DNA from: Pseudoalteromonas sp. OOF1S-7
GTDB lineage: Bacteria; Pseudomonadota; Gammaproteobacteria; Enterobacterales; Alteromonadaceae
Length of the DNA: 64,000 nucleotides
Assembly: GCF_022347765.1 (NCBI RefSeq)
Contig: NZ_JAKRFZ010000001.1
Coordinates: 434,001-498,000, forward strand
Direction: 5' to 3'
Shown piece after piece: positions 1 to 8,260 of this stretch (positions are counted from its first letter, which is position 1; each line of letters opens with the position of its first letter). The notes beneath the pieces are model-generated. The model was given only the letters and a program-made list of their open reading frames with translations. It ran no database searches and was not told the origin of the DNA. The translations under genes and the position numbers were made by a program.

Positions 1-1241
1 GACACAGTCATCGTCGTATACTCCATGCCGCCGATGCCACAGGTAAAGCAGTCCAGTCAACACTGATCGACCGCGTTCAGGAACACCCCAATATTTCACT
101 GCTGGAACAGTATAACGCCATTGATCTGATCACCCATGGCGCTTCAGGGCAAAAGGTGGTCCATGGTCTTTACGTGTACAATCGTCGTGCCAACCAGGTG
201 GAAACCGTGACCGCTAAGTTTGTTGCACTGGCAACTGGTGGCGCAAGTAAAGTGTACCTCTATACCTCCAATCCGGATGTATCCAGTGGTGATGGCATCG
301 CGATGGCATGGCGTGCCGGCTGTCGCGTGGCCAACATGGAGTTTAATCAATTTCATCCAACCAGCCTGTACCACCCGGAGCTGCAAAACTTTTTGATCAC
401 GGAAGCCATGCGTGGCGAAGGCGCTTTGTTGAGACGCCCTGATGGCACCCGCTTTATGCCGGACTTTGATGACAGGGAAGAGTTAGCCCCGCGTGATGTG
501 GTTGCCCGTGCCATCGACTACGAGATGAAACGTCTGGGTGCCAATTGTGTCTATCTGGACATTTCTCATAAGGACAAAGACTTCATTATCGAGCACTTCC
601 CGACCATCTATGCCAAGTGCCTGAGCGTCGGTCTGGATATCACCAAAGAGCCGATCCCTGTGGTCCCGGCAGCCCACTATACTTGCGGCGGCGTGATGAC
701 GGACTTTAATGGTCTGACTGACATCAGTAATTTGTACGCCATTGGCGAAGTGGCGTATACCGGACTTCATGGTGCCAATCGTATGGCCAGTAACTCATTA
801 CTTGAGTGTATTGTGTTTGCTCACGCCGCAGCCAGAGACATTCTCGCCAAGCTTGACACTCAGCCATTGCCGCCACAGCTGCCGGAATGGGACGAAAGCC
901 AGGTCAGTGACTCAGATGAGGAGGTGGTGATCACCCACAACTGGCATGAACTCAGACTGTTTATGTGGGACTATGTTGGCATAGTACGCTCAACCAAACG
1001 GCTAGAGCGGGCACTGCGTCGGGTTGAATTATTGCAACAGGAAATTCAGGATTATTATTCTCATTTTAGGGTCAGCAATAACCTGCTGGAACTGCGTAAT
1101 CTGGTGCAGGTCGCAGAGCTGATCATTCGCAGCGCGCTGGCCAGAAAAGAGAGTCGCGGACTGCATTATACGCTGGACTACCCAGACAGTGCTGAGACCA
1201 CTGCGCCAACGGTGCTCACGCCCAGCAAGATAAAGCGGTAA
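1..1241 (+). CDS. nadB: L-aspartate oxidase, C-terminal part (cut by window start)
   Basis: FAD enzyme that oxidises L-aspartate to iminoaspartate, the first step of NAD synthesis. The frame is already open at base 3, so the gene starts before the window; 412 residues of about 535 are visible. The segment [14 protein letters not shown] near residue 205 of the visible part, the preceding AAHYTCGGV and the arginine-rich helical C-terminus are typical of NadB rather than of the related SdhA/FrdA flavoproteins. It converges on ygfX. In enterobacteria nadB is likewise near the rpoE region, which would lie to the left. The call is firm; only the N-terminal FAD-binding part is missing. Confidence 0.96.
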   Translation, partial: HSHRRILHAADATGKAVQSTLIDRVQEHPNISLLEQYNAIDLITHGASGQKVVHGLYVYNRRANQVETVTAKFVALATGGASKVYLYTSNPDVSSGDGIAMAWRAGCRVANMEFNQFHPTSLYHPELQNFLITEAMRGEGALLRRPDGTRFMPDFDDREELAPRDVVARAIDYEMKRLGANCVYLDISHKDKDFIIEHFPTIYAKCLSVGLDITKEPIPVVPAAHYTCGGVMTDFNGLTDISNLYAIGEVAYTGLHGANRMASNSLLECIVFAHAAARDILAKLDTQPLPPQLPEWDESQVSDSDEEVVITHNWHELRLFMWDYVGIVRSTKRLERALRRVELLQQEIQDYYSHFRVSNNLLELRNLVQVAELIIRSALARKESRGLHYTLDYPDSAETTAPTVLTPSKIKR

Positions 1242-1285
1242 GTGACTCGAGCCGGGTGCCCCAGTTACACCAACATGGACCTGCC

Positions 1286-1696
1286 TCAGGTCATCTGCAA
1301 TACCTGGCGGCACAGTTGCCGCCAGTATTGTTCTGCCATCGCGTGGCGCATCACACCGATATATCGGGTGCCTTGATCTGTCTTAACCGTCATTAGTAAA
1401 GCGCTGTGAAAATACAGGTTCGCTGCCTTCAACTGCCCCTGCCAGTGCTGTTGCGAAGCCGATACAAGCACCAAGCCTTGCTCCGGTAAGACGCCGAGCT
1501 GCCCCGACGGCAGAAAGTATCTGCGGGCCTTGTATCTGGCAAAGCAATAAGCCAACAGGCAGGCGCCACTATGCCACCACCAAAGTGATGGGGCTGCAAC
1601 AACCAGAGTCACAGCCAGGCAGCAAAAAAAGACCACGATGATTTTGTGGTCTGGTGTGTTGTGCTCGAAATAAAAACTAAGCGCGGACCCGGTCAA
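1286..1696 (-). CDS. ygfX: YgfX (CptA) family inner-membrane protein
   Basis: Small protein of 136 aa with two hydrophobic segments (about residues 19-35 and 38-50), followed by a soluble C-terminal part containing WQGQLKA, as in E. coli YgfX (WRWQGQEW region). E. coli YgfX has been described as a membrane toxin partner of SdhE/YgfY, though that role is debated. The start is a TTG inside the end of sdhE, with 20 bases of overlap, so translation is probably coupled; no ATG or GTG is available in a sensible place. The gene order sdhE-ygfX opposite ygfZ is the classical one, which supports the call more than sequence similarity does, as the family diverges fast. Confidence 0.8.
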   Translation of the reverse strand: MTGSALSFYFEHNTPDHKIIVVFFCCLAVTLVVAAPSLWWWHSGACLLAYCFARYKARRYFLPSGQLGVLPEQGLVLVSASQQHWQGQLKAANLYFHSALLMTVKTDQGTRYIGVMRHAMAEQYWRQLCRQVLQMT

Positions 1697-1928
1697 GAAC
1701 GAATTTTACCATTGCATCCAGCTCGGGATAAGGGCAGGCTTCATGGCCCATAAACCAGGCAAATAAATCGGGATCTTCGACTTCCAGTAAACGTTGAAAT
1801 ACGAGTTTATCCTGATCAGACAACTGGTCATACGCGTCGTCAACGAACGGCTCCAGTAAAATATCCAGCTCCAGCATGCCACGGCGACATGCCCATTTAG
1901 TGCGGGCTTTCGAATACAACTCAGCCAT
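1677..1928 (-). CDS. sdhE: FAD assembly factor SdhE (YgfY)
   Basis: Protein of 83 aa that promotes covalent flavinylation of SdhA/FrdA. It carries the family signature RRGMLELD (the RGxxE motif) at residues 15-22 and the later stretch EVEDPDLFAWFMGH. I chose the ATG at 1928, which gives MAELYSKARTKWACRRG and matches the E. coli start. A GTG three codons upstream (1937) is also possible and lies 3 bases after an AGGGG. It overlaps ygfX by 20 bases and is divergent from ygfZ across about 160 bases. The linkage of sdhE with a folate-dependent YgfZ gene is well conserved in gammaproteobacteria. Confidence 0.93.
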   Translation of the reverse strand: MAELYSKARTKWACRRGMLELDILLEPFVDDAYDQLSDQDKLVFQRLLEVEDPDLFAWFMGHEACPYPELDAMVKFVLDRVRA

Positions 1929-2089
1929 AATTTCCACATACCCCTAAATTTTATTGTGTCAGTGCGATTATAACGTATCCTGCGGTGCGCGTTAACTGGG
2001 TGAATAAACAATAATCCTCGCTTTCGCGCCTATCTCAGCTGCGATATTTACGGTAATATTAGGAAAATTCTTCAACAAGGATCAATAAG

Positions 2090-3007
2090 ATGGCACAAGC
2101 AAATGCATATCCTCTTAGTTTACAATTGATCTCTGTAAGCGGCACCGATAAGTTGAGTTACCTGCACGGTCAGGTCACCCAGGATCTCAATCTGCTGACG
2201 GATGATAGCTTCCTGTGGGCCGGGCATTGCAGCCCCAAAGGCAAATTATGGGCAACACTCAGGCTGAGTAAGTTAAACGACTCCTATCTGCTACTTGGCT
2301 CCCAGGCAGAAACCGACGCGTCCTGCCGTGAGTTAAAAAAATACGGCGTCTTTGCCAAGGTTGATATTGAGATCACCCATCATCAGGTGATTGGTATTCT
2401 GACCGATGACATGACGAGCACCTGCGAGCAGATCGGGCTCACCTTCGCTCAGGGGGCCAATGCTTGTACATTTGGTGGCAACAATAAGGCACTGCTGCTG
2501 GACAGCCAGCGACTTCTGCTGATTGTGGAGCACGGCTACACCTTGCCACAAGGCGTGGCTTTGCACACAGATCCGACCCCGTTTGAGGCCGCTTCGATTC
2601 TGGCCGGCGAGCCACAGCTCGGCGAATCCAGCATTGACGAGTATGTTCCTCAAATGGTTAACCTGCAGGCACTCGGCGCGATCAGCTTTAAAAAAGGCTG
2701 CTATACTGGTCAGGAAACAGTAGCCCGGATGCGTTATTTGGGCAAAAATAAACGTGCCTTATATATTCTCAAGGGCCAGGCAGCAGCGCATCCGCAGGAA
2801 TCTGAACTTGAGATACAACTGGATGGTGACAACTGGCGCCGGGCGGGTAAAGTGATCCATCAGGCCTACGACAGCACACATCAGGATTATTATGCGTTGG
2901 CTGTGATGGCCAATGATTTGACTGACACATCCGTGTTGCGCGGCAAAATGCACCCGGACGTTGAGCTGACTATCCAGCCATTACCCTATTCTTTAGAAGA
3001 CAATTAA
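2090..3007 (+). CDS. ygfZ: tRNA-modifying / Fe-S maintenance protein YgfZ
   Basis: Folate-binding GcvT-like protein of 305 aa that supports the activity of certain Fe-S enzymes such as the methylthiotransferase MiaB. The hallmark KGCYTGQE motif is at about residues 204-211, with its conserved cysteine, followed by ARMRYLGKNKRAL. The start ATG has an AAGGA nine bases upstream. The gene is divergent from sdhE-ygfX, the usual arrangement, and is followed 11 bases later by slyD, so those two are probably co-transcribed and end at the shared terminator at 3523-3548. Confidence 0.94.
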   Translation: MAQANAYPLSLQLISVSGTDKLSYLHGQVTQDLNLLTDDSFLWAGHCSPKGKLWATLRLSKLNDSYLLLGSQAETDASCRELKKYGVFAKVDIEITHHQVIGILTDDMTSTCEQIGLTFAQGANACTFGGNNKALLLDSQRLLLIVEHGYTLPQGVALHTDPTPFEAASILAGEPQLGESSIDEYVPQMVNLQALGAISFKKGCYTGQETVARMRYLGKNKRALYILKGQAAAHPQESELEIQLDGDNWRRAGKVIHQAYDSTHQDYYALAVMANDLTDTSVLRGKMHPDVELTIQPLPYSLEDN

Positions 3008-3018
3008 GCGGAAATATT

Positions 3019-3504
3019 ATGAAGATTGCCCCGAATACCGTTGTAAAAATGCACTACGCTGTACTGGACAACGATGATAACAGCATAGACAACACTTTTG
3101 ATGATGAGCCACTTGAGTTTATCGTTGGTACGGGTTATTTAATTTCGGGCCTGGAAGAAGCCTTGATGAGCAAACAAGCTGGCGACAAGTTCAGTGTCTC
3201 TGTAGAGCCACAAAATGGCTACGGTGAACGTCATGATAATCTGATGCAGGCTGTGCCTAAAAGCATGTTCGAGGATATCGAAGTGGAAGTCGGTATGCAG
3301 TTTCGTGCGACCACAGACGAAGGTGAGCAAACCGTGATTGTGATCGGCATCGAAGGTGATGATGTTATCGTTGATGGCAACCACCCGCTTGCCGGCATCA
3401 CGTTAAATTTTGATGTTGAAATTCTCGAAGTGCGCGAAGCCACATCCGAAGAGCTGGAGCATGGTCATGTGCACAGTGAAGGCGGCTGTGGCCATCATCA
3501 CTAA
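3019..3504 (+). CDS. slyD: FKBP-type peptidyl-prolyl isomerase SlyD
   Basis: Protein of 161 aa with the SlyD layout: an N-terminal half FKBP domain (YAVLDNDDNSIDNTF), the inserted-flap chaperone domain (about residues 70-125, with QNGYGERHDNL just before it), the returning FKBP strand HPLAGITLNFDVEI, and a short metal-binding tail ending HVHSEGGCGHHH. It catalyses proline isomerisation and acts as a chaperone; the histidine/cysteine tail binds nickel in E. coli SlyD, where it is much longer. The gene follows ygfZ closely and a strong terminator follows it. Confidence 0.93.
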   Translation: MKIAPNTVVKMHYAVLDNDDNSIDNTFDDEPLEFIVGTGYLISGLEEALMSKQAGDKFSVSVEPQNGYGERHDNLMQAVPKSMFEDIEVEVGMQFRATTDEGEQTVIVIGIEGDDVIVDGNHPLAGITLNFDVEILEVREATSEELEHGHVHSEGGCGHHH

Positions 3505-3522
3505 TCCACAAATAAACACTAG

Positions 3523-3548
3523 AAAGCGCCTATTGGGCGCTTTTTTTT
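3523..3548. terminator. Bidirectional rho-independent terminator (slyD / 3530 gene)
   Basis: Eight-base stem AAAGCGCC/GGGCGCTTT with a four-base loop and eight T residues on the plus side. The stop codon of the convergent minus-strand gene lies in the loop, so the hairpin serves slyD and also touches the end of the opposing gene. Confidence 0.9.
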
Positions 3549-3970
3549 ATGTCCTCAAGGGCTGCAAGTACACCCGCCTGATCGTTCGTACCAATGCGAT
3601 ATTGTGTGCCATCTGCAAGCACAAACTCAATGGCTTTAAAACCATGTGCCGCGTACACCCAGCCATCATGCGTGATCTTCACCCCAATACCATGACGAAA
3701 TGAGTTAGTCACTGCCGCGAACGATTGCAACTCATTTACATTGACCGTTTTCTTCAGGACACCCGGACCAAACCACCAGCTCACAGTCTGCCGTTTCTGG
3801 TCAACTTCCAGTGTCAGCCCATAGAATAAGAAACCTATCAACGCCAGAATACCAATAAATCCGTATAACAGCGCATTGTGGCCTAACAAATAGATTGCCA
3901 TCGCAACAAACGTGGCGAACCAACCCAGCAACGCCCAAATTATCCAAGACCATTGCGTCTTTTTATACAT
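3530..3970 (-). CDS. Two-pass membrane protein with PH-like soluble domain, unknown
   Basis: I do not recognise a named family. The protein (146 aa from ATG 3970, or 150 aa from a GTG at 3982) begins MYKKTQWSW, has two hydrophobic helices (about residues 9-28 and 34-52), then a soluble part rich in short beta-strand-like stretches (LTLEVDQKRQTVSWWFGPGV), the look of bacterial PH-like membrane proteins. ATG 3970 is preferred because an AAGG lies 11 bases upstream. It begins 13 bases after the DUF481 gene stop, so it is the last gene of the yciU-DUF481 transcription unit. Confidence 0.6.
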   Translation of the reverse strand: MYKKTQWSWIIWALLGWFATFVAMAIYLLGHNALLYGFIGILALIGFLFYGLTLEVDQKRQTVSWWFGPGVLKKTVNVNELQSFAAVTNSFRHGIGVKITHDGWVYAAHGFKAIEFVLADGTQYRIGTNDQAGVLAALEDIKKSAQ

Positions 3971-3983
3971 GCACTTACACACC

Positions 3984-4811
3984 TTAATTAAAACTATATA
4001 CGAGTGTCACACCAAGCTCACTATCCACCTTCTCTTTGCCTTCTTCCGGTTGAGAGTGATAACGGTAGGTGTAAGCCACTTTCATTGAAACACCACCCAT
4101 TACCTGACTAATCAGCGCCGTTTCAGAAAACACCCGGGCACCCAGACCTGACATAGATCTTTCATAGCTGATGTCCTGATTGAAGCGGGTACGCTTTGAT
4201 ACAGTACGCTCCCACTGCAGTGCTGCGCGCAGCAAGTGACCACGTTCAACCCTTTCCTGTCCCGGCTCTAGTTCAATTTCATCCTCTCGCCGATATAGAG
4301 ACAAACCGGGACCAATATCTAAATCTACGGTGTTCTTACGTCCTTCAAAAACACGCTTGCCATAGCCGACAACAAACGTGGTAGTGTATTCACGACCATT
4401 GAACTCATCTCGCTCAAAATCACTATATAAAAACAAGGACGTATTTTTCTGACCTATTTTATAGTTACCCTGCGCCGAGATGAAGTAACGAGAAGCAGTT
4501 TCATCTTCAATATTAGTATCAGGATCCACCTCCCGACGATACGCACCATCGAGCTTAAACTGATTGCGCCAATATTTAAAATCCTGATAGAGATTACTTT
4601 TTAGTTTAAACGCGGTATTGCTGGTATTACCCCGATTGAGTAAAACGCCAAATTCAACGTCACCGTATAAAAACTCCCCCTCGTGCAAAGCGTGAATTTC
4701 TTCATCCGACAACTCACCGTACTCATGAAAATCTTCGAATGGATCAACGGCCAAGGCCTCAGCACTGAGCAACAGTCCAGTGCTGTAAAGGAAAAAAAGG
4801 GCGTGTCTCAC
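3984..4811 (-). CDS. DUF481 family outer-membrane beta-barrel protein (YdiY-like)
   Basis: From the GTG at 4811 the protein is 275 aa with a clear signal peptide (RHALFFLYSTGLLLSAEALA) and then an acidic linker rich in Glu/Asp. The rest is alternating amphipathic strands with many aromatic residues: FGVLLNRGNTSNTAFKLKS, YRYHSQPEEGKEKVDSELG, and a terminal phenylalanine-Asn (LVYSFN), all typical of DUF481 barrels. Function of the family is unknown. An upstream in-frame TTG (4850) would place the start inside yciU and spoil the signal peptide. The GTG lies 14 bases after the yciU stop. Confidence 0.8.
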   Translation of the reverse strand: MRHALFFLYSTGLLLSAEALAVDPFEDFHEYGELSDEEIHALHEGEFLYGDVEFGVLLNRGNTSNTAFKLKSNLYQDFKYWRNQFKLDGAYRREVDPDTNIEDETASRYFISAQGNYKIGQKNTSLFLYSDFERDEFNGREYTTTFVVGYGKRVFEGRKNTVDLDIGPGLSLYRREDEIELEPGQERVERGHLLRAALQWERTVSKRTRFNQDISYERSMSGLGARVFSETALISQVMGGVSMKVAYTYRYHSQPEEGKEKVDSELGVTLVYSFN

Positions 4812-4825
4812 TGCACTGATTTCTC

Positions 4826-5143
4826 TTACTGCTTCCAGATAATATGGCAAAAAGGCGCGTCCAGGTCGCGGCTTATCAGGATTTTGGCAAAAACCGTATC
4901 GCCCTGAGCGAGCTCCAGCCCTACGATCACCTGAACGAAGTGCTCCGCTTCTGCTTCTTGTTCATAAGCGACCACTGACTGCCAGCTGTCATCGGGGACA
5001 CTGTCTTCGATAAATCCAAACTCCTCACTGTGACTGTCGAACAGTTCAACGTCTTCGGCTGTCAGGTTATCAGCGGCGAGCTCAAGAAAAATATCATAGG
5101 CTTGTTGAGATACTTCTTCGATGGAACTTAAACGTGCAGACAT
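4826..5143 (-). CDS. yciU: YciU family (DUF440, HI1450-like) dsDNA-mimic protein
   Basis: Acidic protein of 105 aa containing QAYDIFLELAADNLTAEDVELF at residues 13-34, nearly the E. coli YciU sequence, and ending in CHIIWKQ like YciU (CHIIWRE). The family (HI1450) is a double-stranded DNA mimic that binds HU in Haemophilus; a role in chromosome regulation is inferred. The ATG at 5143 has a GAGGTGA Shine-Dalgarno five to ten bases upstream; a longer frame from 5227 lacks one. It leads an operon with the DUF481 and membrane-protein genes. Confidence 0.9.
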   Translation of the reverse strand: MSARLSSIEEVSQQAYDIFLELAADNLTAEDVELFDSHSEEFGFIEDSVPDDSWQSVVAYEQEAEAEHFVQVIVGLELAQGDTVFAKILISRDLDAPFCHIIWKQ

Positions 5144-5367
5144 TACATCACCTCGTCTGTCAAAATTGAGGGGTATAGTAGCAAATTGCAAATTTACAAA
5201 GCTATGGCTTTTAGTTAGTTTTAACAAAATTGTCGCCCAATTGCATGAAAACCGTAAATTGACCTGCTCAGTGTGCCATCGACATTGCTGGCACCATTAA
5301 AGTAAATACTCTATGCTAGCCCAGCAAACAGAAAAGCATAAGAATAGTGAGCGAAAAGGAAAAAGAC

Positions 5368-6162
5368 ATGGTCCAGTTAGAGACAACTGATGGCATTGCC
5401 TGGGTCACCCTGAACAGGCCAGAGAAGCAGAATGCACTGTCTTACGAGATGTTCAGGCAGTTAGATAACATCATCCACACACTCAGGCGAGATCGACAAT
5501 TGCGTGCTGTGGTACTTCAGGGTCAGGGGGCGCATTTTTGCGCGGGTCTGGATGTCAGTGCCGTTATGAAAAAACCCCGCAATATCGTCTCGCTGCTTGG
5601 CAAATGGCTACCAGGTAAAGCCAACCTGGTACAACGCGTTTCACTGGGCTGGCGTGCCCTGCCAGTGCCTGTTTTTGCCCTGGTGCGGGGCAATTGCCTG
5701 GGTGGTGGCTTGCATATTGCTCTGGGCGCTGACTATCGCATTGTGTCACCCGATGCTCAGTTTGCCATCATGGAAGCCCGCTGGGGATTGTGTCCGGATA
5801 TGAGTACCAGCATCATGTTGCCTGGGATAATGCGTCATGATCAGGCGCTCTGGCTCGCCTCGAATCCGCAACGCATTACTGCTGAACAGGCCTACGAAAT
5901 GGGACTGGTTACAGAGATCTGCGACGACCCCTTAGTCAGTATCCAGCAACGAATTGCCCAACTTGAGAGCGTTTCACCGGATGCGCTGGCAGCCATAAAG
6001 TGTCTTTACAATAGCGCTTACTACCCGTCACAGCGTAAGTTGTTATGGCAGGAAACCTGGTTTCAGATAAAGCTGCTGCTGTCTAAAAATACCCGCACAG
6101 CAATGTACAATGGCCGTCAGTCTGACACGCCCAAGCCATATCGTCCGCGCGGAAAATGGTAA
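5368..6162 (+). CDS. Crotonase family protein, dienoyl-CoA isomerase-like
   Basis: Enoyl-CoA hydratase/isomerase fold, 264 aa from the ATG at 5368, which has AAGGA eight bases upstream (a GTG at 5347 is an alternative). Oxyanion-hole segments HFCAGLD and GNCLGGGLHIAL are present. At the two catalytic glutamate positions of enoyl-CoA hydratase the first is His116 (in GGGLH) while the second is Glu136 (IMEARWG), and an Asp follows eight residues later (Asp144). Glu plus Asp at that spacing is the pattern of delta3,5-delta2,4-dienoyl-CoA isomerase (ECH1), whose first acid is Asp. So it is probably an isomerase-type crotonase with an altered first residue, not a standard hydratase. It stands alone. 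Confidence 0.8.
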   Translation: MVQLETTDGIAWVTLNRPEKQNALSYEMFRQLDNIIHTLRRDRQLRAVVLQGQGAHFCAGLDVSAVMKKPRNIVSLLGKWLPGKANLVQRVSLGWRALPVPVFALVRGNCLGGGLHIALGADYRIVSPDAQFAIMEARWGLCPDMSTSIMLPGIMRHDQALWLASNPQRITAEQAYEMGLVTEICDDPLVSIQQRIAQLESVSPDALAAIKCLYNSAYYPSQRKLLWQETWFQIKLLLSKNTRTAMYNGRQSDTPKPYRPRGKW

Positions 6163-6232
6163 TAAGGTCGCATTGTGAGGCACACAGATTGTGCTCAGAA
6201 TAACCACAGGCTTAATCGAAAACGTATCTACT

Positions 6233-6589
6233 ATGATGATTGCTCTGCGATTTATCGCATCTCTTGCGATTCTGATTGGCTGCCTCTGGGCGGCCAGGTT
6301 GTTCACTGCTGCCTTTGCCCTGAGTCTGCCAGCCCCGTTACTGGGACTCGTACTGCTGTTTATATTACTCCAGACCGGCACCATAAAAAGCGAGTACTTA
6401 CTCCCCTCATGCAAGCCAATTTTAAAGTATATGGCCGTGTTTTTTATCCCTGCCGGCGTTGGGTTGATTAGCTATCTGGAAATACTTGGTCAAAACGCCT
6501 GGCTGCTGGTGAGTGTGCTCATCCTGGTACCGGCACTGGGTCTGCTCCTCACGGGAAAACTGGCAAGCAAGGGCAGATACTATGATTAA
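6233..6589 (+). CDS. lrgA: CidA/LrgA family holin-like membrane protein
   Basis: Small hydrophobic protein (118 aa from the ATG at 6233) with four membrane helices; ALRFIASLAILIGCLWAARLF and LSLPAPLLGLVLLF match the LrgA/CidA family, known as murein-hydrolase exporter regulators or small-metabolite (pyruvate-type) transport components. A GTG at 6191 would add 14 residues that do not look like family sequence. Its stop overlaps the start of lrgB by eight bases, so the two are translationally coupled. Confidence 0.85.
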   Translation: MMIALRFIASLAILIGCLWAARLFTAAFALSLPAPLLGLVLLFILLQTGTIKSEYLLPSCKPILKYMAVFFIPAGVGLISYLEILGQNAWLLVSVLILVPALGLLLTGKLASKGRYYD

Positions 6590-7274
6590 TATGTTGCTGG
6601 GCTGCTCAATCACCCTGGTGTTATTTTTTGTTATGAGAAGACTGAATCAGCGCTGGCGCTCACCTGTGCTGAATCCCGTATTGCTATGCATTGTGATAAT
6701 CAGCGCCACTTTGCTAGTAAGTGGCATAGATTATATTGACTATCGCAATGCAACGACACCAGTCAGCTTTTTCCTTGAGATTGCCGTGGTGGCCCTTGCC
6801 CTGCCGCTGTACCAGCAGCTCCATGCAATCAGACCTTATCTTGTCTTGATCTGTGCCTGCAGCTTTGTCGGGATCTCCAGTGCAACCCTGGTGGCCTTTC
6901 TGCTCTGTCAGCTGTTTAGCGCATCTACGGCACTCAGTGCATCACTCATGGCTTTGTCCGTCACCACACCGATCACATTGATTGTAACTGATTCACTAAA
7001 TGGCTTGCCCGGGGTCGCTGCCATCATGGTGATTTTAATTGGCGTGCTGGGCGGCGTCTTTGGCTTGTCACTGCTCAGTCTAGCCGGAGTGACTCAACCC
7101 CAGGCCAAAGGGATTGCGCTGGGCGTAGCCTGTCATGCAATTGGCACAGCCGCCGCCATGGAATATCACCCTGCTGCGGGTGCTTTTGCCTCCGCTGCGA
7201 TGATAATCAGTGCCGTGATCACCGCAAGCTGGGTGCCGGTGCTTTTTACTCTGTTACAGGGCATAATCAGCTAG
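6582..7274 (+). CDS. lrgB: LrgB/CidB family membrane protein
   Basis: Hydrophobic protein of 230 aa that pairs with LrgA. Typical family blocks are present: SVTTPITLIVTDSLNGLPGVAA and the later GIALGVACHAIGTAAAMEY (the conserved GxxxHxxGTA segment). The start ATG at 6582 overlaps the end of lrgA; the longer frame from 6513 reads into lrgA and is not credible. Together lrgAB encode an inner-membrane complex linked to autolysis control or organic-acid transport in other bacteria; which role applies here cannot be told. Confidence 0.88.
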   Translation: MINMLLGCSITLVLFFVMRRLNQRWRSPVLNPVLLCIVIISATLLVSGIDYIDYRNATTPVSFFLEIAVVALALPLYQQLHAIRPYLVLICACSFVGISSATLVAFLLCQLFSASTALSASLMALSVTTPITLIVTDSLNGLPGVAAIMVILIGVLGGVFGLSLLSLAGVTQPQAKGIALGVACHAIGTAAAMEYHPAAGAFASAAMIISAVITASWVPVLFTLLQGIIS

Positions 7275-7347
7275 ACTGAGAGAAATCACTTTATCATCAA
7301 CCGATAAGCTGTCACGAATTGCCGTGACAGCCACGCAGGAGCACACT

Positions 7348-8187
7348 GTGATAGAACAAGAAATCGCACAAATCGAGCATTACTACGTGCTGATCCGGGA
7401 CTACCTGGTCACTTACAGCATGCAATTATTGGGTGCGCTGGTGATCCTGATCCTCGGCTTATGGCTGGCGAAAAGGCTCGCGAAAGCCACCGAAACCTTA
7501 ATGCTCAAGCACAACATTGACGTCACGCTGACAAACTTCATCAGTAATGTGGTCAAAGTCCTGATCATCATTATGTTTACCATCATAGCGCTCGGCAAAA
7601 TAGGGATCAGTGTGACCCCCTTTGTGGCAGCAATTGGTGCGGCCTCACTGGGTGCAGGCCTGGCGGTTCAGGGCATGTTATCTAACTATGGCTCGGGGCT
7701 GGCCATTATTGCCACTCGCCCTTTTGTGGTGGGCGACACCATAGCCGTCAAAGGAGTCTGCGGTCAGGTAAAGAGTATTGAACTGGGCCACACCATTTTG
7801 ATTAACGAAGAAAAAGTCGAAATCACCATTCCCAACAAGCATATCATTGGTGAAATTATGCAAAACTCCTTTGCACACTCTCTGGTTAAAGGCGAAATAG
7901 GTATTGCCTATAGTGCCAGTGCCGAGCAGGCCATTGCAATTATTAATGATATCCTGTCACGCCATGACGCAGTGGCCGACACGCCACAGGCACAGGTTGG
8001 GATAGAGTCCTTTGCAGATAGCGCCGTCGTGATCAGCTACCGATACTGGGTGCCTACAACTCAGATCATCGAACATAAACTGGCCATCAACGGGGCTATT
8101 TATGCCGCTATCCAGACAGCCAACATTGAAATTCCGTTTCCACAACGGGTTATCACTATCAAAGAGAAGCCACCCTCAGCAGATTGA
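7348..8187 (+). CDS. mscS: Small-conductance mechanosensitive channel MscS
   Basis: Inner-membrane channel of 279 aa that opens under osmotic downshock. It has three N-terminal helices; the third (pore) helix shows the Gly/Ala-rich AAIGAASLGAGLAVQGMLSN at about residues 93-112, then the beta domain TRPFVVGDTIAVKG and the C-terminal alpha/beta vestibule. Length and order match E. coli MscS (286 aa). The GTG at 7348 is chosen because AGGAG lies six bases upstream; a GTG at 7324 has no such site. Confidence 0.92.
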   Translation: MIEQEIAQIEHYYVLIRDYLVTYSMQLLGALVILILGLWLAKRLAKATETLMLKHNIDVTLTNFISNVVKVLIIIMFTIIALGKIGISVTPFVAAIGAASLGAGLAVQGMLSNYGSGLAIIATRPFVVGDTIAVKGVCGQVKSIELGHTILINEEKVEITIPNKHIIGEIMQNSFAHSLVKGEIGIAYSASAEQAIAIINDILSRHDAVADTPQAQVGIESFADSAVVISYRYWVPTTQIIEHKLAINGAIYAAIQTANIEIPFPQRVITIKEKPPSAD

Positions 8188-8260
8188 TCCTGTTCGTTTT
8201 TCACTCTATGCTGTCAATGTTTTGTCTACAAAACATACAACATGTAAAACGGAGTGATCT

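Noticed and set aside
1303..1324. GC-rich hairpin CTGGCGGCA...TGCCGCCAG near the ygfX end as a terminator
   Set aside because: It lies inside the ygfX frame and lacks a T run on either strand.
4812..4850. Longer N-terminus of the DUF481 protein from the TTG at 4850
   Set aside because: It would start within yciU and place a charged stretch before the signal peptide; the GTG at 4811 gives a normal signal peptide.
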